Source: Anaerolineae bacterium
GTDB lineage: Bacteria; Chloroflexota; Anaerolineae; Aggregatilineales; J027
Length of the DNA: 64,000 nucleotides
Reading direction: 5' to 3'
Assembly: GCA_019913005.1 (NCBI GenBank)
Contig: JAIOHL010000038.1
Span: 1-64,000 of the forward strand
This document shows, piece after piece, positions 44,879 through 54,018 of the stretch (within the stretch, counting starts at the first letter, position 1; each line of letters starts with the position of its first letter). The notes under the pieces were generated by a model. That model searched no databases and was not told where the DNA came from. It worked only from the letters and a program-made list of their open reading frames with translations. The translations under genes were made by a program, and so were the position numbers.

Positions 44879-46048
44879 ATGCAAAATGTGTCTATTATCG
44901 GCATCGGGCGCACGGCAGTTGGGGAACATTGGGAACTCAGCCTGCGTGATCTAGCACTTGAAGCCGTCCAAAATGCTATGCAAGACGCCGGAATCAGCCC
45001 CAACGATGTAGATGCGCTGGTCATCGGCAATGCGCTGTCTGGTTCATTTAGCCATCAAGGACATCTTGGCCCATTGGTCGCAGATTATGTCGGCCTGCGC
45101 GGGGTCGAGGCCTTTACCGTCGAAGGGGCAGATGCGTCTGGCGGGTTGGCAGTGCGTCAAGGCGCATTGATGGTCGCCAGTGGGGCCGCCCGAACCGTGA
45201 TTGTGCTAGGGATTGAGAAAGTCACCGATGTAGTGGGTACTGCGCGGAATGCCGCCCTTGCCGTCACTACCGATGCCGATTTTGAAGCGGCACACGGGGC
45301 AACCCCGATTGCGATGGCGGCCCTATTGATGCGGCGCTATATGCACGAACACGGCCTTGAACTGAAAAACTTTGAGGGCTTCAGCATCAATGCCCATGCC
45401 AACGGCGCAAAAAATCCGGGGGCGATGTTCCGCAACCTGATTAAAGCGGGACGTTTTGCCGGAGCACCCGTTGTGGCTGATCCTGTCAATCTTTTTGATG
45501 GCGCACCGGAAGCCGATGGGGCCGCCGCCCTCGTCATCACATCCACCGACCACGCCCTAGATCGTGTCCCTGACCCTATCCAAATTATCGCTAGTGCTGC
45601 CGCGACGGATACCCTCACCCTCGCCCAACGACCCGACCTGCTCTATCTCAGTGCAGTCAATATCGCCGCAGGACGGGCTTTTAATCAGGCTGGTCGTCGT
45701 CCACAGGATGTCCAAATTTTGGAGCTGCACGATGCCTATACGGTATTAAGTGCCCTGCAACTTGAGGCTGCTGGTTTTGCCGAAACGGGACAGGGCTGGA
45801 CACTCGCTGCTGATAACAAAATTGGGCTGAATGGGCCACTGCCAATTAGCACGTTTGGAGGTCTCAAAGCACGGGGCAATCCGCTCGGCGCGACAGGGGT
45901 CTATCAGGTGGCAGAGGTCGCCCTACAATTACGTGGACAGGCTAGGGATAACCAAGTCGCCAATCCACATCTCGGCATGGCATTGAATTTAGGTGGACTC
46001 GGCAGCACCGCCGTCGTCCATTTGTTGGAACGGGTGAATAACCACTAA
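44879..46048 (+). CDS. Thiolase-superfamily protein lacking active-site Cys and His
   Basis: A 389-residue protein with the full thiolase fold of the SCP-x/archaeal acetyl-CoA acetyltransferase type: VSIIGIGRTAVGEHW, ALVIGNALSGSFSHQ, ELHDAYTVLSALQ and a C-terminal NLGGLGSTAVVHLL. The nucleophilic Cys of the motif E-x-A-C-A-S-G is Asp here (VEGADASGGLAVRQG, codon GAT), and the catalytic GHPxGATG reads GNPLGATG. Condensation or thiolysis by the usual mechanism is therefore not expected; it could be a structural partner of a second thiolase-like subunit or a binding protein. ATG 44879 has GGGAGAG eight bases upstream. No DUF35 partner is adjacent. Confidence 0.82.
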   Translation: MQNVSIIGIGRTAVGEHWELSLRDLALEAVQNAMQDAGISPNDVDALVIGNALSGSFSHQGHLGPLVADYVGLRGVEAFTVEGADASGGLAVRQGALMVASGAARTVIVLGIEKVTDVVGTARNAALAVTTDADFEAAHGATPIAMAALLMRRYMHEHGLELKNFEGFSINAHANGAKNPGAMFRNLIKAGRFAGAPVVADPVNLFDGAPEADGAAALVITSTDHALDRVPDPIQIIASAAATDTLTLAQRPDLLYLSAVNIAAGRAFNQAGRRPQDVQILELHDAYTVLSALQLEAAGFAETGQGWTLAADNKIGLNGPLPISTFGGLKARGNPLGATGVYQVAEVALQLRGQARDNQVANPHLGMALNLGGLGSTAVVHLLERVNNH

Positions 46049-46056
46049 TGACAGCC

Positions 46057-46095
46057 GACCCGACCTCGTGAAAATCGAAGTCGGGTCTTATTTTT
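46057..46095 (+). terminator. Rho-independent terminator of the thiolase-like gene
   Basis: GACCCGACCTCG pairs with CGAAGTCGGGTC at 11 of 12 positions, 7-base loop, then TTATTTTT. It starts nine bases after the stop and reaches the stop codon of the convergent gene. Confidence 0.75.
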
Positions 46096-46639
46096 CAGCC
46101 TGATTTTGCTCCCACGCCTGCCATTTTTCGGGAAATAACTCCCATAGCCACATCATCGGAATGAATAGATCGAATGAAACATGGGTGATATGTTCGGGCA
46201 GCTCCAAGATGAATTTCTTGACTTCAGGGGCGCTTTCTTTAACTGGATGATCTCGAAAGAGGATTTCTTCGCCAAATCCAAATTGGTACTCTATGTCTTC
46301 ACCAGCACCGGGCATATTTTCAACGGTGTACCAGCAAGTCACCCCTAAAACAACAAAGCCCTTTTCGGCTAAGTCGTCCACAAATCGAAGGGCGTCTTTT
46401 CGCTTGAATAATAACGCTCCACCTTTTTGCCAATATTCATGTGTGGCGTACAAAGCACGTAAGCGATCTATATACTCGCTTTCCTTTTCGCCGCGAATTT
46501 TCTGCCAATAGGCACTATCTTTTAACATTTCATCCATTTCACGGTCACGTTCTTGCGACCAAGCAAACCAATCCGTTTCCGCAGGGGTGGATTTTGGGGA
46601 GAATAACTGCTTAATGAAATTGAGAAGTCGCCTATACAT
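46088..46639 (-). CDS. Unknown protein, paralogue A of a tandem pair
   Basis: A 183-residue soluble, charged protein of unknown family. It shares with the next gene a block YWQKIRGEKESEY, ALRFVDDLAEKGFVVLGVTCWY and a C-terminal LPEHITHVSFDLFIPMMW, clearly a duplication. The start is uncertain: ATG 46639 (AAAGAG eight bases upstream) is chosen; ATGs at 46657 and 46690 are in frame but the latter lies inside the neighbouring gene. The size and charge resemble immunity proteins of contact toxins, but no toxin gene is near. It follows paralogue B closely in the same direction. Confidence 0.65.
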   Translation of the reverse strand: MYRRLLNFIKQLFSPKSTPAETDWFAWSQERDREMDEMLKDSAYWQKIRGEKESEYIDRLRALYATHEYWQKGGALLFKRKDALRFVDDLAEKGFVVLGVTCWYTVENMPGAGEDIEYQFGFGEEILFRDHPVKESAPEVKKFILELPEHITHVSFDLFIPMMWLWELFPEKWQAWEQNQAEK

Positions 46640-46667
46640 GCTATATGCTCTTTTCATGGAGTGCAGA

Positions 46668-47273
46668 TTATCTGGGCGGAAACATATCATCCCATGTAGT
46701 GGGAAAATCGAAATTAAAAGAGACGTACTCCACTTTTTCAGGGAGTTTTTGAATATACGATCTCACTGCTTCAATACTCTCTTTGGCCTCATCCGTTCCT
46801 TCGATCTCAGAATAGGCAGGCACAGAAAAATCAAATTCGTAATCTTCCCCAAGATGCATACACCCACCATCGGGAGAAAATATGGTATAGGGTGGCCTGA
46901 CATAAGGAGAATGGCCTTCCAATAACCGTTTACGAATATCTTCGCAGTCAGTAGGAGTCAACTTAAAGTAAAACCATCCGCTGGCCCCAAGCAAGCCAAT
47001 TCCTATCTCAGCAAGTTCATCAAGAAATCGCAATGCTTCCTGCCGAGATAACACATGCTCGTGATGAGAGAAATTGTATTTTCTTATCAGTAAATTTTGG
47101 GTTGCCTCCCGATATTGGGATTCCTTCTCGCCGGTAATTTCTTTCCAATAAGCCGTTTCAGGGTGGCGATAATCCAAAGACGCTCTCTCTTTGCGTAGTT
47201 GTCGCCCATGCCACTCTTCACTGGAAAAATAGGTACTTAGCTTCTTGAACAACCTAGAAATCACTTTTTCCAT
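46668..47273 (-). CDS. Unknown protein, paralogue B of a tandem pair
   Basis: A 201-residue soluble protein, paralogue of the gene after it: AYWKEITGEKESQY, ALRFLDELAEIGIGLLGASGWF and LPEKVEYVSFNFDFPTTWDDMF correspond to blocks there. The middle section (LTPTDCEDIRKRLLEGHSPY) differs, with an insertion of about 20 residues. No known domain. Base composition is richer in A and T than in neighbouring genes. Confidence 0.65.
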   Translation of the reverse strand: MEKVISRLFKKLSTYFSSEEWHGRQLRKERASLDYRHPETAYWKEITGEKESQYREATQNLLIRKYNFSHHEHVLSRQEALRFLDELAEIGIGLLGASGWFYFKLTPTDCEDIRKRLLEGHSPYVRPPYTIFSPDGGCMHLGEDYEFDFSVPAYSEIEGTDEAKESIEAVRSYIQKLPEKVEYVSFNFDFPTTWDDMFPPR

Positions 47274-47389
47274 CCATCCTATGTTGGTCTTCTCAAAATT
47301 TCCACAGGCTTTTTTTACCTCAGATAAAGCAAATTTGCGCTTGTATTATTATATCACGAGTAAATTAGGACATCTCTTTAATATATGCG

Positions 47390-47418
47390 TTGTCTGGTCG
47401 GAATAAAATCGCTATACT
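47390..47418 (+). promoter_or_regulatory. Promoter of the GAF-GAF histidine kinase gene
   Basis: TTGTCT, exact 17-base spacer, TATACT, 56 bases before the ATG. Confidence 0.55.
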
Positions 47419-47474
47419 TTAATAAATTGTGGGTGCTGCGGGTCATTTTTGAAGATTAATCAAGGTGTTTATTT

Positions 47475-49265
47475 ATGTCAGCCTCGCCACTTCATTCTTC
47501 CCTCTCCAGCCCAGATAACCCACCCCCGGACTCGATCCCTAGTATGCTTAAAACACTCTATTTTTTATCTATCGAGTTAGGCCGCATCCAAGACTTCGAC
47601 GAACTGTTGTACCAAGCCATTGTACGTGGACGACATGACTTGGGTATAGACCGAATAGGCATTTTTCTTGTCTCCGAGGATGGACAAACCTATCAAGGAG
47701 TCTACGGAACTAATAAACATGGGGTTGTTCATGATGCGCGGGCATCACGTGGCAAAATCGCGGATGACTCGTTTTTTACGGCGCTTTTTAACACCACCGA
47801 ACGGGTCGCCTATCGGTTGAATGCCCCGCTATATGATTTCGGCGAACAAGTAGGAGTCGGGTGGAATACGCTAACCGCCATGTGGCATGGAGATCAGATT
47901 TTCGGCATTTTTGCTGCCGACAATTTGCTTAACGGCGCACCGCTCACGCCCATGATACTAGAAGTGTTGAACCTGTATGGCGCAATGCTGGGCCATCTCA
48001 TTGCCAGACTCCGCACAGAACAGGCTCTCCGTATCAATGAAGAAAATTCTCGACGGTTTGGACATAACCTGCGACGGCTGCATGAAGTAACCATGCAGCT
48101 TTCCCTCTTGGATGATCTGAATGATTTGTATCGGCAGGCCATTATATTGGGACGCTCTCAACTCGGCTTTGACCGAATGGGTCTCTTTTTGATGGATGAA
48201 ATAACAAATGGGATCGTTGGCACTTTTGGAACAAATCCGCAGGGGGAAATCTCTGATTTGCGTAATTATCGGCTACCCATTGCGCAACATGCAGGCGTCT
48301 CTGAGATGCTGGCAAATCGCAAATACGCCGAAATTTGGCCGGATATCACCTTATTTGAGGCAGGTGTCCCCGTCGGCACAGGCTGGAATGCCATTGCTAT
48401 TCTTTGGGATGGTGACCGCAGCATCGGTTGGTTGGCTTGTGACAATCTTATCCGACAAGACGCTTATACGCCCCATATTTTGGAATTGCTAACCCTCTAT
48501 GGGACAACACTGGGGCATCTCATCACCCGCCGCCGCGCCGAAATCGCACGTGGAGAAATGGCACTTGAACGCGAAAAATTGCAAATGATGAGTACCTTTG
48601 TCGCCAATATCTCGCACGATCTCAAAACCCCATTGGCGGTGCTGCGAAATTCCCTTTATTTGATTGACCACAGTACGGATGTCACCAAAAACAAGCAGCG
48701 TATGGGCGTTATGCAGTCCCAAATTGACCATCTTGACCGACTTATTCAAGACCTCTTACTGATTTCACGCCTTGAATATAGTCTGACGCTCGAAACGGCT
48801 GAGGTCAATCTCAATAGTCTAATTGAGCGTGCTATCCAAGCCATATTACCCAGTGCCGAAGGCAAGCACATCCATCTAGAAGCGAAACTCGATCCGCAAC
48901 TGCCGCCCGTGCGTGGCGCGGAACATGAATTGTATCGGGCCATCGTTAACCTTATCGAAAATGCGGTGAACTACACGCCTGACAATGGCACAATTGAGAT
49001 GAAAAGCTATGCGGACACAGACACCGTTCACTTTAAAATTTCAGACACCGGTATCGGCATCAGCCGGCAAGATTTGACCCATATTTTTGACCGCTACTAT
49101 CGCGGAGAAACCGCACGGGATATTGTGCATACCGGTACAGGGTTGGGGCTGTCTATTGTCAAACGGGTGATCGAACTCCATCAGGGGGAAATTGAAGTCA
49201 ACAGCGAAATGGGAACTGGAACGACCTTTCAAATTATGCTGCCTTGCGCTGTTAACCCCGTATGA
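47475..49265 (+). CDS. Soluble sensor histidine kinase (GAF-GAF-HisKA-HATPase)
   Basis: A 596-residue kinase without membrane segments. Two similar GAF-type domains (about 25-180 and 205-355) share the block ILGRSQLGFDRMGLFLMD / VRGRHDLGIDRIGIFLVS and GTGWNAIAILWDGDRSIGWLACDNL-like ends, a domain type frequent in Chloroflexota kinases. The dimerisation domain has His381 in ISHDLKTPLAVLRN; the ATPase domain has NLIENAVNYTPD, DTGIGISRQD and GTGLGLSIVKRV. No response regulator gene is adjacent, so the partner is elsewhere. It would sense a small ligand, redox or light signal in the cytoplasm. A clear promoter lies upstream. Confidence 0.9.
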   Translation: MSASPLHSSLSSPDNPPPDSIPSMLKTLYFLSIELGRIQDFDELLYQAIVRGRHDLGIDRIGIFLVSEDGQTYQGVYGTNKHGVVHDARASRGKIADDSFFTALFNTTERVAYRLNAPLYDFGEQVGVGWNTLTAMWHGDQIFGIFAADNLLNGAPLTPMILEVLNLYGAMLGHLIARLRTEQALRINEENSRRFGHNLRRLHEVTMQLSLLDDLNDLYRQAIILGRSQLGFDRMGLFLMDEITNGIVGTFGTNPQGEISDLRNYRLPIAQHAGVSEMLANRKYAEIWPDITLFEAGVPVGTGWNAIAILWDGDRSIGWLACDNLIRQDAYTPHILELLTLYGTTLGHLITRRRAEIARGEMALEREKLQMMSTFVANISHDLKTPLAVLRNSLYLIDHSTDVTKNKQRMGVMQSQIDHLDRLIQDLLLISRLEYSLTLETAEVNLNSLIERAIQAILPSAEGKHIHLEAKLDPQLPPVRGAEHELYRAIVNLIENAVNYTPDNGTIEMKSYADTDTVHFKISDTGIGISRQDLTHIFDRYYRGETARDIVHTGTGLGLSIVKRVIELHQGEIEVNSEMGTGTTFQIMLPCAVNPV

Positions 49266-49401
49266 ATTTGGCTATTGTGAAGGTTGGATGACCGTCGTGT
49301 TTAAATAGGATAGACGGCGTTGGCATTCTGTCAGTTTTTCGTCAGATTATATTTGATATAGTATCATCAAGTCCCTATCTGACTTCACAAAGGCTGTTTT
49401 T

Positions 49402-50316
49402 ATGACCCACCTCGGTGTCGTGATTGTCAATTGGAATACCCGTGACCTGCTGCAAAAATGCCTTCAAACGGTCTTTGCTAGTGAAGGCTTGACCTATCAA
49501 GTCGTGGTTGTGGATAACGCCAGCACCGATGGCAGTCCCGATATGGTGCACCAAGAATTTCCCGACGCCACGCTCATCACGAGTGTAACCAATGATGGCT
49601 TTAGTATGGCGAACAACAAAGGGTTGCGTCGGTTAGGGTTGGATAAGGGCAAAAACAACCCCACTGCCCCGCGCTATGGCTTGTTGCTGAATTCTGACAC
49701 CGAAGTCCCCCCAACTGCCTTTGCAGAAATGGTGCAGTATATGGATCGGCCCGAACATCAAAACGTCGGGGCAGCGGGTTGCAAACTGTGGCTGCCAGAG
49801 AATAAACTTGACCTTGCGTGCCGTCGCAGTTTCCCCACCCCCGAAGTCAGTTTTTATCGCATGATGGGCCTTTCAAAATTGTTCCCTCACAGCAAACGTT
49901 TTGGTCGCTATAATATGACCTATCTCAGCCCCAATGTTGAAACCGAGGTGGATTCGGTTGTTGGCGCATTTATGATGGTGCGCCGTGAAACCATCGCACA
50001 AGTGGGGCTGCTAGATGAAACCTATTGGATGTATGGAGAGGATTTAGATTGGGCGTTTCGCATCAAACAGGCCGGGTGGAAGATCATGTACAATCCGGCG
50101 GTAACGGTGCTGCACATCAAACGGGCGTCCAGCCGCAAGAGCAAACGGGCGAAAATAGCCTTCACCGAAGCGATGGTGAAGTTCTATCAAGAACACTATC
50201 GCCAAACGACCCCGTTGTGGCTGCACCTGCTGGTGATGACCGGACTGACGATCAAGGGCGGGCCGGCACACTGGTCAGCACGATTGCACAAACCCCACCC
50301 TACCGCGACAAATTGA
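49402..50316 (+). CDS. Family 2 glycosyltransferase (rhamnosyltransferase-like)
   Basis: A 304-residue GT-A fold transferase of the WbbL/RfbF type. It has GVVIVNWNTRDLLQKCLQ at the N-terminus, VVVVDNASTDGSPDM, LLLNSDTEVP (DxD-like metal motif as NSDTE) and MYGEDLDWAFRIKQAGWKIMYNP, the conserved ED and acceptor-side motif. A Lys/Arg-rich stretch (KRASSRKSKRAK) and a C-terminal hydrophobic helix may tether it to the membrane. Its last four bases overlap the start of the next gene, the sugar-1-phosphate transferase, so the pair works in exopolysaccharide or O-antigen assembly. Confidence 0.9.
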   Translation: MTHLGVVIVNWNTRDLLQKCLQTVFASEGLTYQVVVVDNASTDGSPDMVHQEFPDATLITSVTNDGFSMANNKGLRRLGLDKGKNNPTAPRYGLLLNSDTEVPPTAFAEMVQYMDRPEHQNVGAAGCKLWLPENKLDLACRRSFPTPEVSFYRMMGLSKLFPHSKRFGRYNMTYLSPNVETEVDSVVGAFMMVRRETIAQVGLLDETYWMYGEDLDWAFRIKQAGWKIMYNPAVTVLHIKRASSRKSKRAKIAFTEAMVKFYQEHYRQTTPLWLHLLVMTGLTIKGGPAHWSARLHKPHPTATN

Positions 50317-51761
50317 AAGCACGGGTCGCTCGCAGCCATAGGTTTAAAGCGTTCCTCCAACTTTCTTTGATCGCCGTTGACATCGCCATGCTGGTATTGG
50401 CATTTGGCATGGGTTATTCCGCACGCAACAATCTCCCCCTGCCCAGTTTGCCTGTCAGTGACCCACCGCCATTCGAACGCTATTTCCCCATTTTGATGAT
50501 TCATACTGTAACGATCATGACGTTTTTCTATTTCACCCGCATGTACCACATGAAACGGGCCATCAGCCGCATTGACGTGGGCTACACCATTGCCCAAAAC
50601 GTTTCGATTGGCACCTTTCTTGCTATCGCGGTTGAAACACTAGCCCTTAAAAACAGCGGCCTCGATTTAGATTACCCACGTGGTGTGTTGGTCTATGCAT
50701 GGCTGTTTAGCATCGTCACGGTTGTCACAGGCCGAGAACTTCACCGCCAAGTCGTGGTACGGTTGCGTAAAGTGGGCATTGGGCGTGACCGGGTGTTGGT
50801 GGTTGGGGTCAATCAAATCGCCCAAAGCATTATCGGACAAATTCAACGCTCGCCCCAGTTTGGTTTTGAGGTCGTCGGTGCGGTAGATCGCAGCCTTGCA
50901 GAATTGGATGAGGAAAAGCTATCGGGCTTGCATATCCCTCTGCTTGGCGAGGTCAATGAACTACCGAATTTGATTGATACCTTCCAAATTGACGAAGTAA
51001 TTATTGCCCTCCCTGATGCCACCCGCCATGAATTAATGGAGATCATTAGTCTCAGCCAACGTGGGACAGTGGATATCAAAATCTTCCCTGACAATTTCTC
51101 GTTCATCACCAGCGGGCTTACCGTTGATGATCTGGGCGGGATGCCCTTATTAGGGGTGCGTGATATTGCCCTACGGGGTTGGAAACTCAGCCTGAAACGG
51201 GTTGTGGATATTATAGGCGCATTTATGGGTCTGGTCTTTTTAAGTCCGTTCTTTCTGCTCACCGCCGCCTTCATCTATCTTTCAGATCGTGGGCCAGTGT
51301 TTTTTACCCAAGAACGGGTCGGGTTGGATGGCAGGCCTTTCCAGATGATTAAATTCCGCACGATGCGGATTGACGCCGAAAAATATGGTAAGTGGACGAC
51401 CAAAGACGACCCCCGTAAGACGCGCATTGGGTCTTTTATGCGTAAAACCAATTGGGATGAGATGCCCAACTTAATTAATGTGATTTATGGGCAAATGAGT
51501 TTGGTCGGCCCACGTCCTGAACAATTACAATTTGTCCAAGAATTTCGCCACACCATCCCACGCTATATGGAACGCCACCGCGAAAAAGCAGGCATGACAG
51601 GCTGGGCACAGGTCAACGGCCTACGCGGAGATACCTCTATTGAAGAACGGCTTAAATATGATCTGTATTATGTCGAAAATTGGTCCATCTGGTTCGACAT
51701 CAAGATCATTTTACGCACCGCCGCCCAAACCGTATTGTTCCGCAACAGGAACGCATATTGA
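50313..51761 (+). CDS. Polyprenyl-phosphate sugar-1-phosphate transferase (WcaJ-like)
   Basis: A 482-residue initiating transferase of exopolysaccharide synthesis. The N-terminal half has four membrane helices (for example FLQLSLIAVDIAMLVLAFGMGY), a Rossmann-like CoA_binding_3 domain (about 145-250, RVLVVGVNQIAQSI), and the C-terminal bacterial sugar transferase domain begins RGWKLSLKRVVDIIGAFMGLVFLSP, with FFTQERVGLDGRPFQMIKFRTM, MRKTNWDEMPNLINV and MSLVGPRPE. It loads a hexose-1-phosphate onto undecaprenyl phosphate. No ATG fits; the frame is open from 50025, but TTG 50313 overlaps the upstream TGA and gives normal length. The stop overlaps the next ATG. Confidence 0.9.
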   Translation: MKARVARSHRFKAFLQLSLIAVDIAMLVLAFGMGYSARNNLPLPSLPVSDPPPFERYFPILMIHTVTIMTFFYFTRMYHMKRAISRIDVGYTIAQNVSIGTFLAIAVETLALKNSGLDLDYPRGVLVYAWLFSIVTVVTGRELHRQVVVRLRKVGIGRDRVLVVGVNQIAQSIIGQIQRSPQFGFEVVGAVDRSLAELDEEKLSGLHIPLLGEVNELPNLIDTFQIDEVIIALPDATRHELMEIISLSQRGTVDIKIFPDNFSFITSGLTVDDLGGMPLLGVRDIALRGWKLSLKRVVDIIGAFMGLVFLSPFFLLTAAFIYLSDRGPVFFTQERVGLDGRPFQMIKFRTMRIDAEKYGKWTTKDDPRKTRIGSFMRKTNWDEMPNLINVIYGQMSLVGPRPEQLQFVQEFRHTIPRYMERHREKAGMTGWAQVNGLRGDTSIEERLKYDLYYVENWSIWFDIKIILRTAAQTVLFRNRNAY

Positions 51762-52921
51762 TGGAAATAGAAGCTAAATCTGACTTCCTTACCCGATACG
51801 AAGAACAAAAAGGCGCGATGATTTGGACGTTGAGTGGTCTCATCGAAAGTGAGACCCCCACGTCTGAAAAAGCCGCCATTGATGAATTGGCCGACTGGCT
51901 GGCGATATGGGCCAGAGGGCTAGATGCCAGCGATGTCATTGTCCACGAACAAAAATCGGTGGGTAATTTTGTCGAGTGCCGCTGGAATCAACACCACCCC
52001 GGCAAACCCATCTTAATTTGCTGTCACATGGACACCGTTCACCCAATGGGCAGCGTCGAAAAGCGCCCCACCCGCACCGAAGAGGATATTTTGTATGGCG
52101 TTGGGGCGTCCGATATGAAGGGCGGCATCACGGTTGTACAAACCGTCTTACAAGATTTGTTCTACCAAAAAGAACTGCCTAAGCGCCCCATTACGGTGTT
52201 ATTTACTTCCGATGAAGAAGTCGGCAGTCCACACTCACGCGAAGTGATTGAACGGTTGGCGCGTGAATCGGGCCTTGCCTTGATTATGGAACCCGCCACC
52301 GACCCTGAAACGATTGTGACCGAACGTAAAGGGGTCGGCATTTTTCAAATGGTAGCGTTGGGGCGTGAGTCACATTCCGGCAGCAACCCCGAAGAAGGTG
52401 TCAATGCAATTGTAGAAATGGCCTCGCAAATAGGCCGAATTACTGCCCTAAGTGATGCGAATTTAGGCACTACCGTCAACCCAACCGTGATTCGTGGCGG
52501 CACAACTCACAATGTCATCCCCGGTGAATGTGACATCACCATCAATGCCCGTGCCCGTTTTAAGACCGAAGCTGATCGGGTGACAAAAGCCTTGACTGAA
52601 TTAAGTCAGAAACCCACCCTACCTGATGCGCTGCTCTTTACGACAGGCGGCTTTATTCGTCCTCCGATGGAACACACATCCATCACAGAGCAGACCTTTG
52701 CCACACTACAAAAAATCTCGCCGTTTCCATTAAAAGAGATTGCCAAAGGTGGGGGCAGTGATGGGAATTTTACAGCGGCGCTGGGCATTCCCACAATTGA
52801 TGGCTTGGGGCCGTCTGGTGGCGGGGCACACAGTGATGATGAGCATGTCTATATCCCCAGTTTGCCACAGCGGGCCGCGCTACTAGCCTCGATTTTGTGC
52901 TATTGGCCTACCATGCCCTAG
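51761..52921 (+). CDS. M20 family metallopeptidase (glutamate carboxypeptidase-like)
   Basis: A 386-residue zinc peptidase related to CPG2/ArgE/DapE. Metal ligands are seen as His in ICCHMDTVHP, Asp in YGVGASDMKGG, the catalytic Glu-Glu in SDEEVGSPHS, Glu-like in LIMEPATD, and the last His in GAHSDDEHV; the lid domain runs about 180-290 with GRESHSGSNPEEGVNAI. It would remove a C-terminal or N-acyl amino acid from a small substrate; the substrate is not evident. ATG 51761 overlaps the previous stop (TGATG) with AGGAA nine bases upstream. Its stop shares the four bases CTAG with the convergent gene. Confidence 0.88.
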   Translation: MEIEAKSDFLTRYEEQKGAMIWTLSGLIESETPTSEKAAIDELADWLAIWARGLDASDVIVHEQKSVGNFVECRWNQHHPGKPILICCHMDTVHPMGSVEKRPTRTEEDILYGVGASDMKGGITVVQTVLQDLFYQKELPKRPITVLFTSDEEVGSPHSREVIERLARESGLALIMEPATDPETIVTERKGVGIFQMVALGRESHSGSNPEEGVNAIVEMASQIGRITALSDANLGTTVNPTVIRGGTTHNVIPGECDITINARARFKTEADRVTKALTELSQKPTLPDALLFTTGGFIRPPMEHTSITEQTFATLQKISPFPLKEIAKGGGSDGNFTAALGIPTIDGLGPSGGGAHSDDEHVYIPSLPQRAALLASILCYWPTMP

Positions 52922-53727
52922 TCGAGCAGCGGGATTTGAGCCATCGCCTCATCTTCGGATAGCCCCAATTCACTCATAGCCGCTTCGAGCCGCTGCAAAT
53001 ATTCAACCACAACCGGACGGCCTGTCACGGATTCATGCACCATCAAGACCGCGATTGGCCCCATATCCATAAGACCCCGTGCATAAGCCGCTTGCTCCAC
53101 CAACTGCTGATGATAGGTGATACGGCGATGCTCTACATCCACATGACCATTGGAGCGCGTCAAAATGGCATAGCTCGCGTCAGGGTTGCAGTCGAGCGGC
53201 ATTCCAACCGAACCGGGATTGATAAACGTCAAATCTCTCCACTGACGGACGAAGGGGTGATGGGTATGCGCCGTAATCACATAGGAATGCTGGACTTCGC
53301 CAAAATGCTCCTGCAAAAAATCTTCAGAGGTATCAGGCAGGATCCCCCCGCGCAAATCTTTGGGTGAGCCATGCACGAACAGCAACTTGTCTTGTTCAAT
53401 CGTAATCGGGAGGCTATCCAGATAGGCGAGGTCGGCTGCCTGCATGTAATCCAATGTCCAATAGGCCACTCCCCAGCGTGAACGGGGATGGGCAGATTTA
53501 TCCTGATCGGGGTTGGAAAGAATTTGGATATAACGTTCGTGATTGCCCAATAACACGCGCGGTTTGCGATCATAGAGCATATCTAGCACTTCACGCGGAA
53601 ACGGCCCCCCATTGAGAAAATCGCCAACCACGACCACTTCATCTACGCCTTGATGGTCAACATCGGCTAAGACAGCCTCAAACGCTGGTGCATTGCTGTG
53701 AATATCCGCGACTATCGCAATCCGCAT
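52918..53727 (-). CDS. Calcineurin-like metallophosphoesterase (YfcE-like)
   Basis: A 269-residue phosphoesterase. The five metal-binding motifs are present: DIHSN at the start (RIAIVADIHSNAPAFEAVL), VVVGDFLNGGP, LLGNHER, VHGSPKD and TAHTHHPFVRQW with NPGSVGMPLD. Such enzymes hydrolyse phosphodiesters or nucleotides. The C-terminal 70 residues (HRRITYHQQLVEQAAYARGL on) are a family extension. ATG 53727 has GGGGAGGAA upstream; longer frames are not supported. Confidence 0.88.
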   Translation of the reverse strand: MRIAIVADIHSNAPAFEAVLADVDHQGVDEVVVVGDFLNGGPFPREVLDMLYDRKPRVLLGNHERYIQILSNPDQDKSAHPRSRWGVAYWTLDYMQAADLAYLDSLPITIEQDKLLFVHGSPKDLRGGILPDTSEDFLQEHFGEVQHSYVITAHTHHPFVRQWRDLTFINPGSVGMPLDCNPDASYAILTRSNGHVDVEHRRITYHQQLVEQAAYARGLMDMGPIAVLMVHESVTGRPVVVEYLQRLEAAMSELGLSEDEAMAQIPLLD

Positions 53728-54018
53728 CGTGTTCCTCCCCACTGAACAATCATAAAGCCCCCCAATTGTAATTGAGAGGCTTTGGTGTTGACCTACGTGA
53801 TACTGACCATGAGCCACCGAGCGACAGCCGACAATCGGCCTCTCGCATCCAATTGAAGTCTAGCGGCTACCTCCATCAATAGCAATATAGATTTAGCATC
53901 ATTACACCTGACCCAGTGTTGCTTGCTCACCAAAACCCCACTATTATTGAGCATATCAACCTCACATAGGGTCATCATACCTCTGGTATCTCAACGTGAT
54001 TCTTTTAAAGGAACAGTA

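Noticed and set aside
44879-46048. Straightforward annotation as acetyl-CoA acetyltransferase
   Set aside because: The catalytic Cys and the His of GHPxGATG are replaced, so the enzymatic name would mislead.
53754-53783. Inverted repeat AAAGCC...GGCTTT considered as terminator
   Set aside because: It lies between divergent genes, upstream of both starts, with two mismatched pairs; termination makes no sense there.
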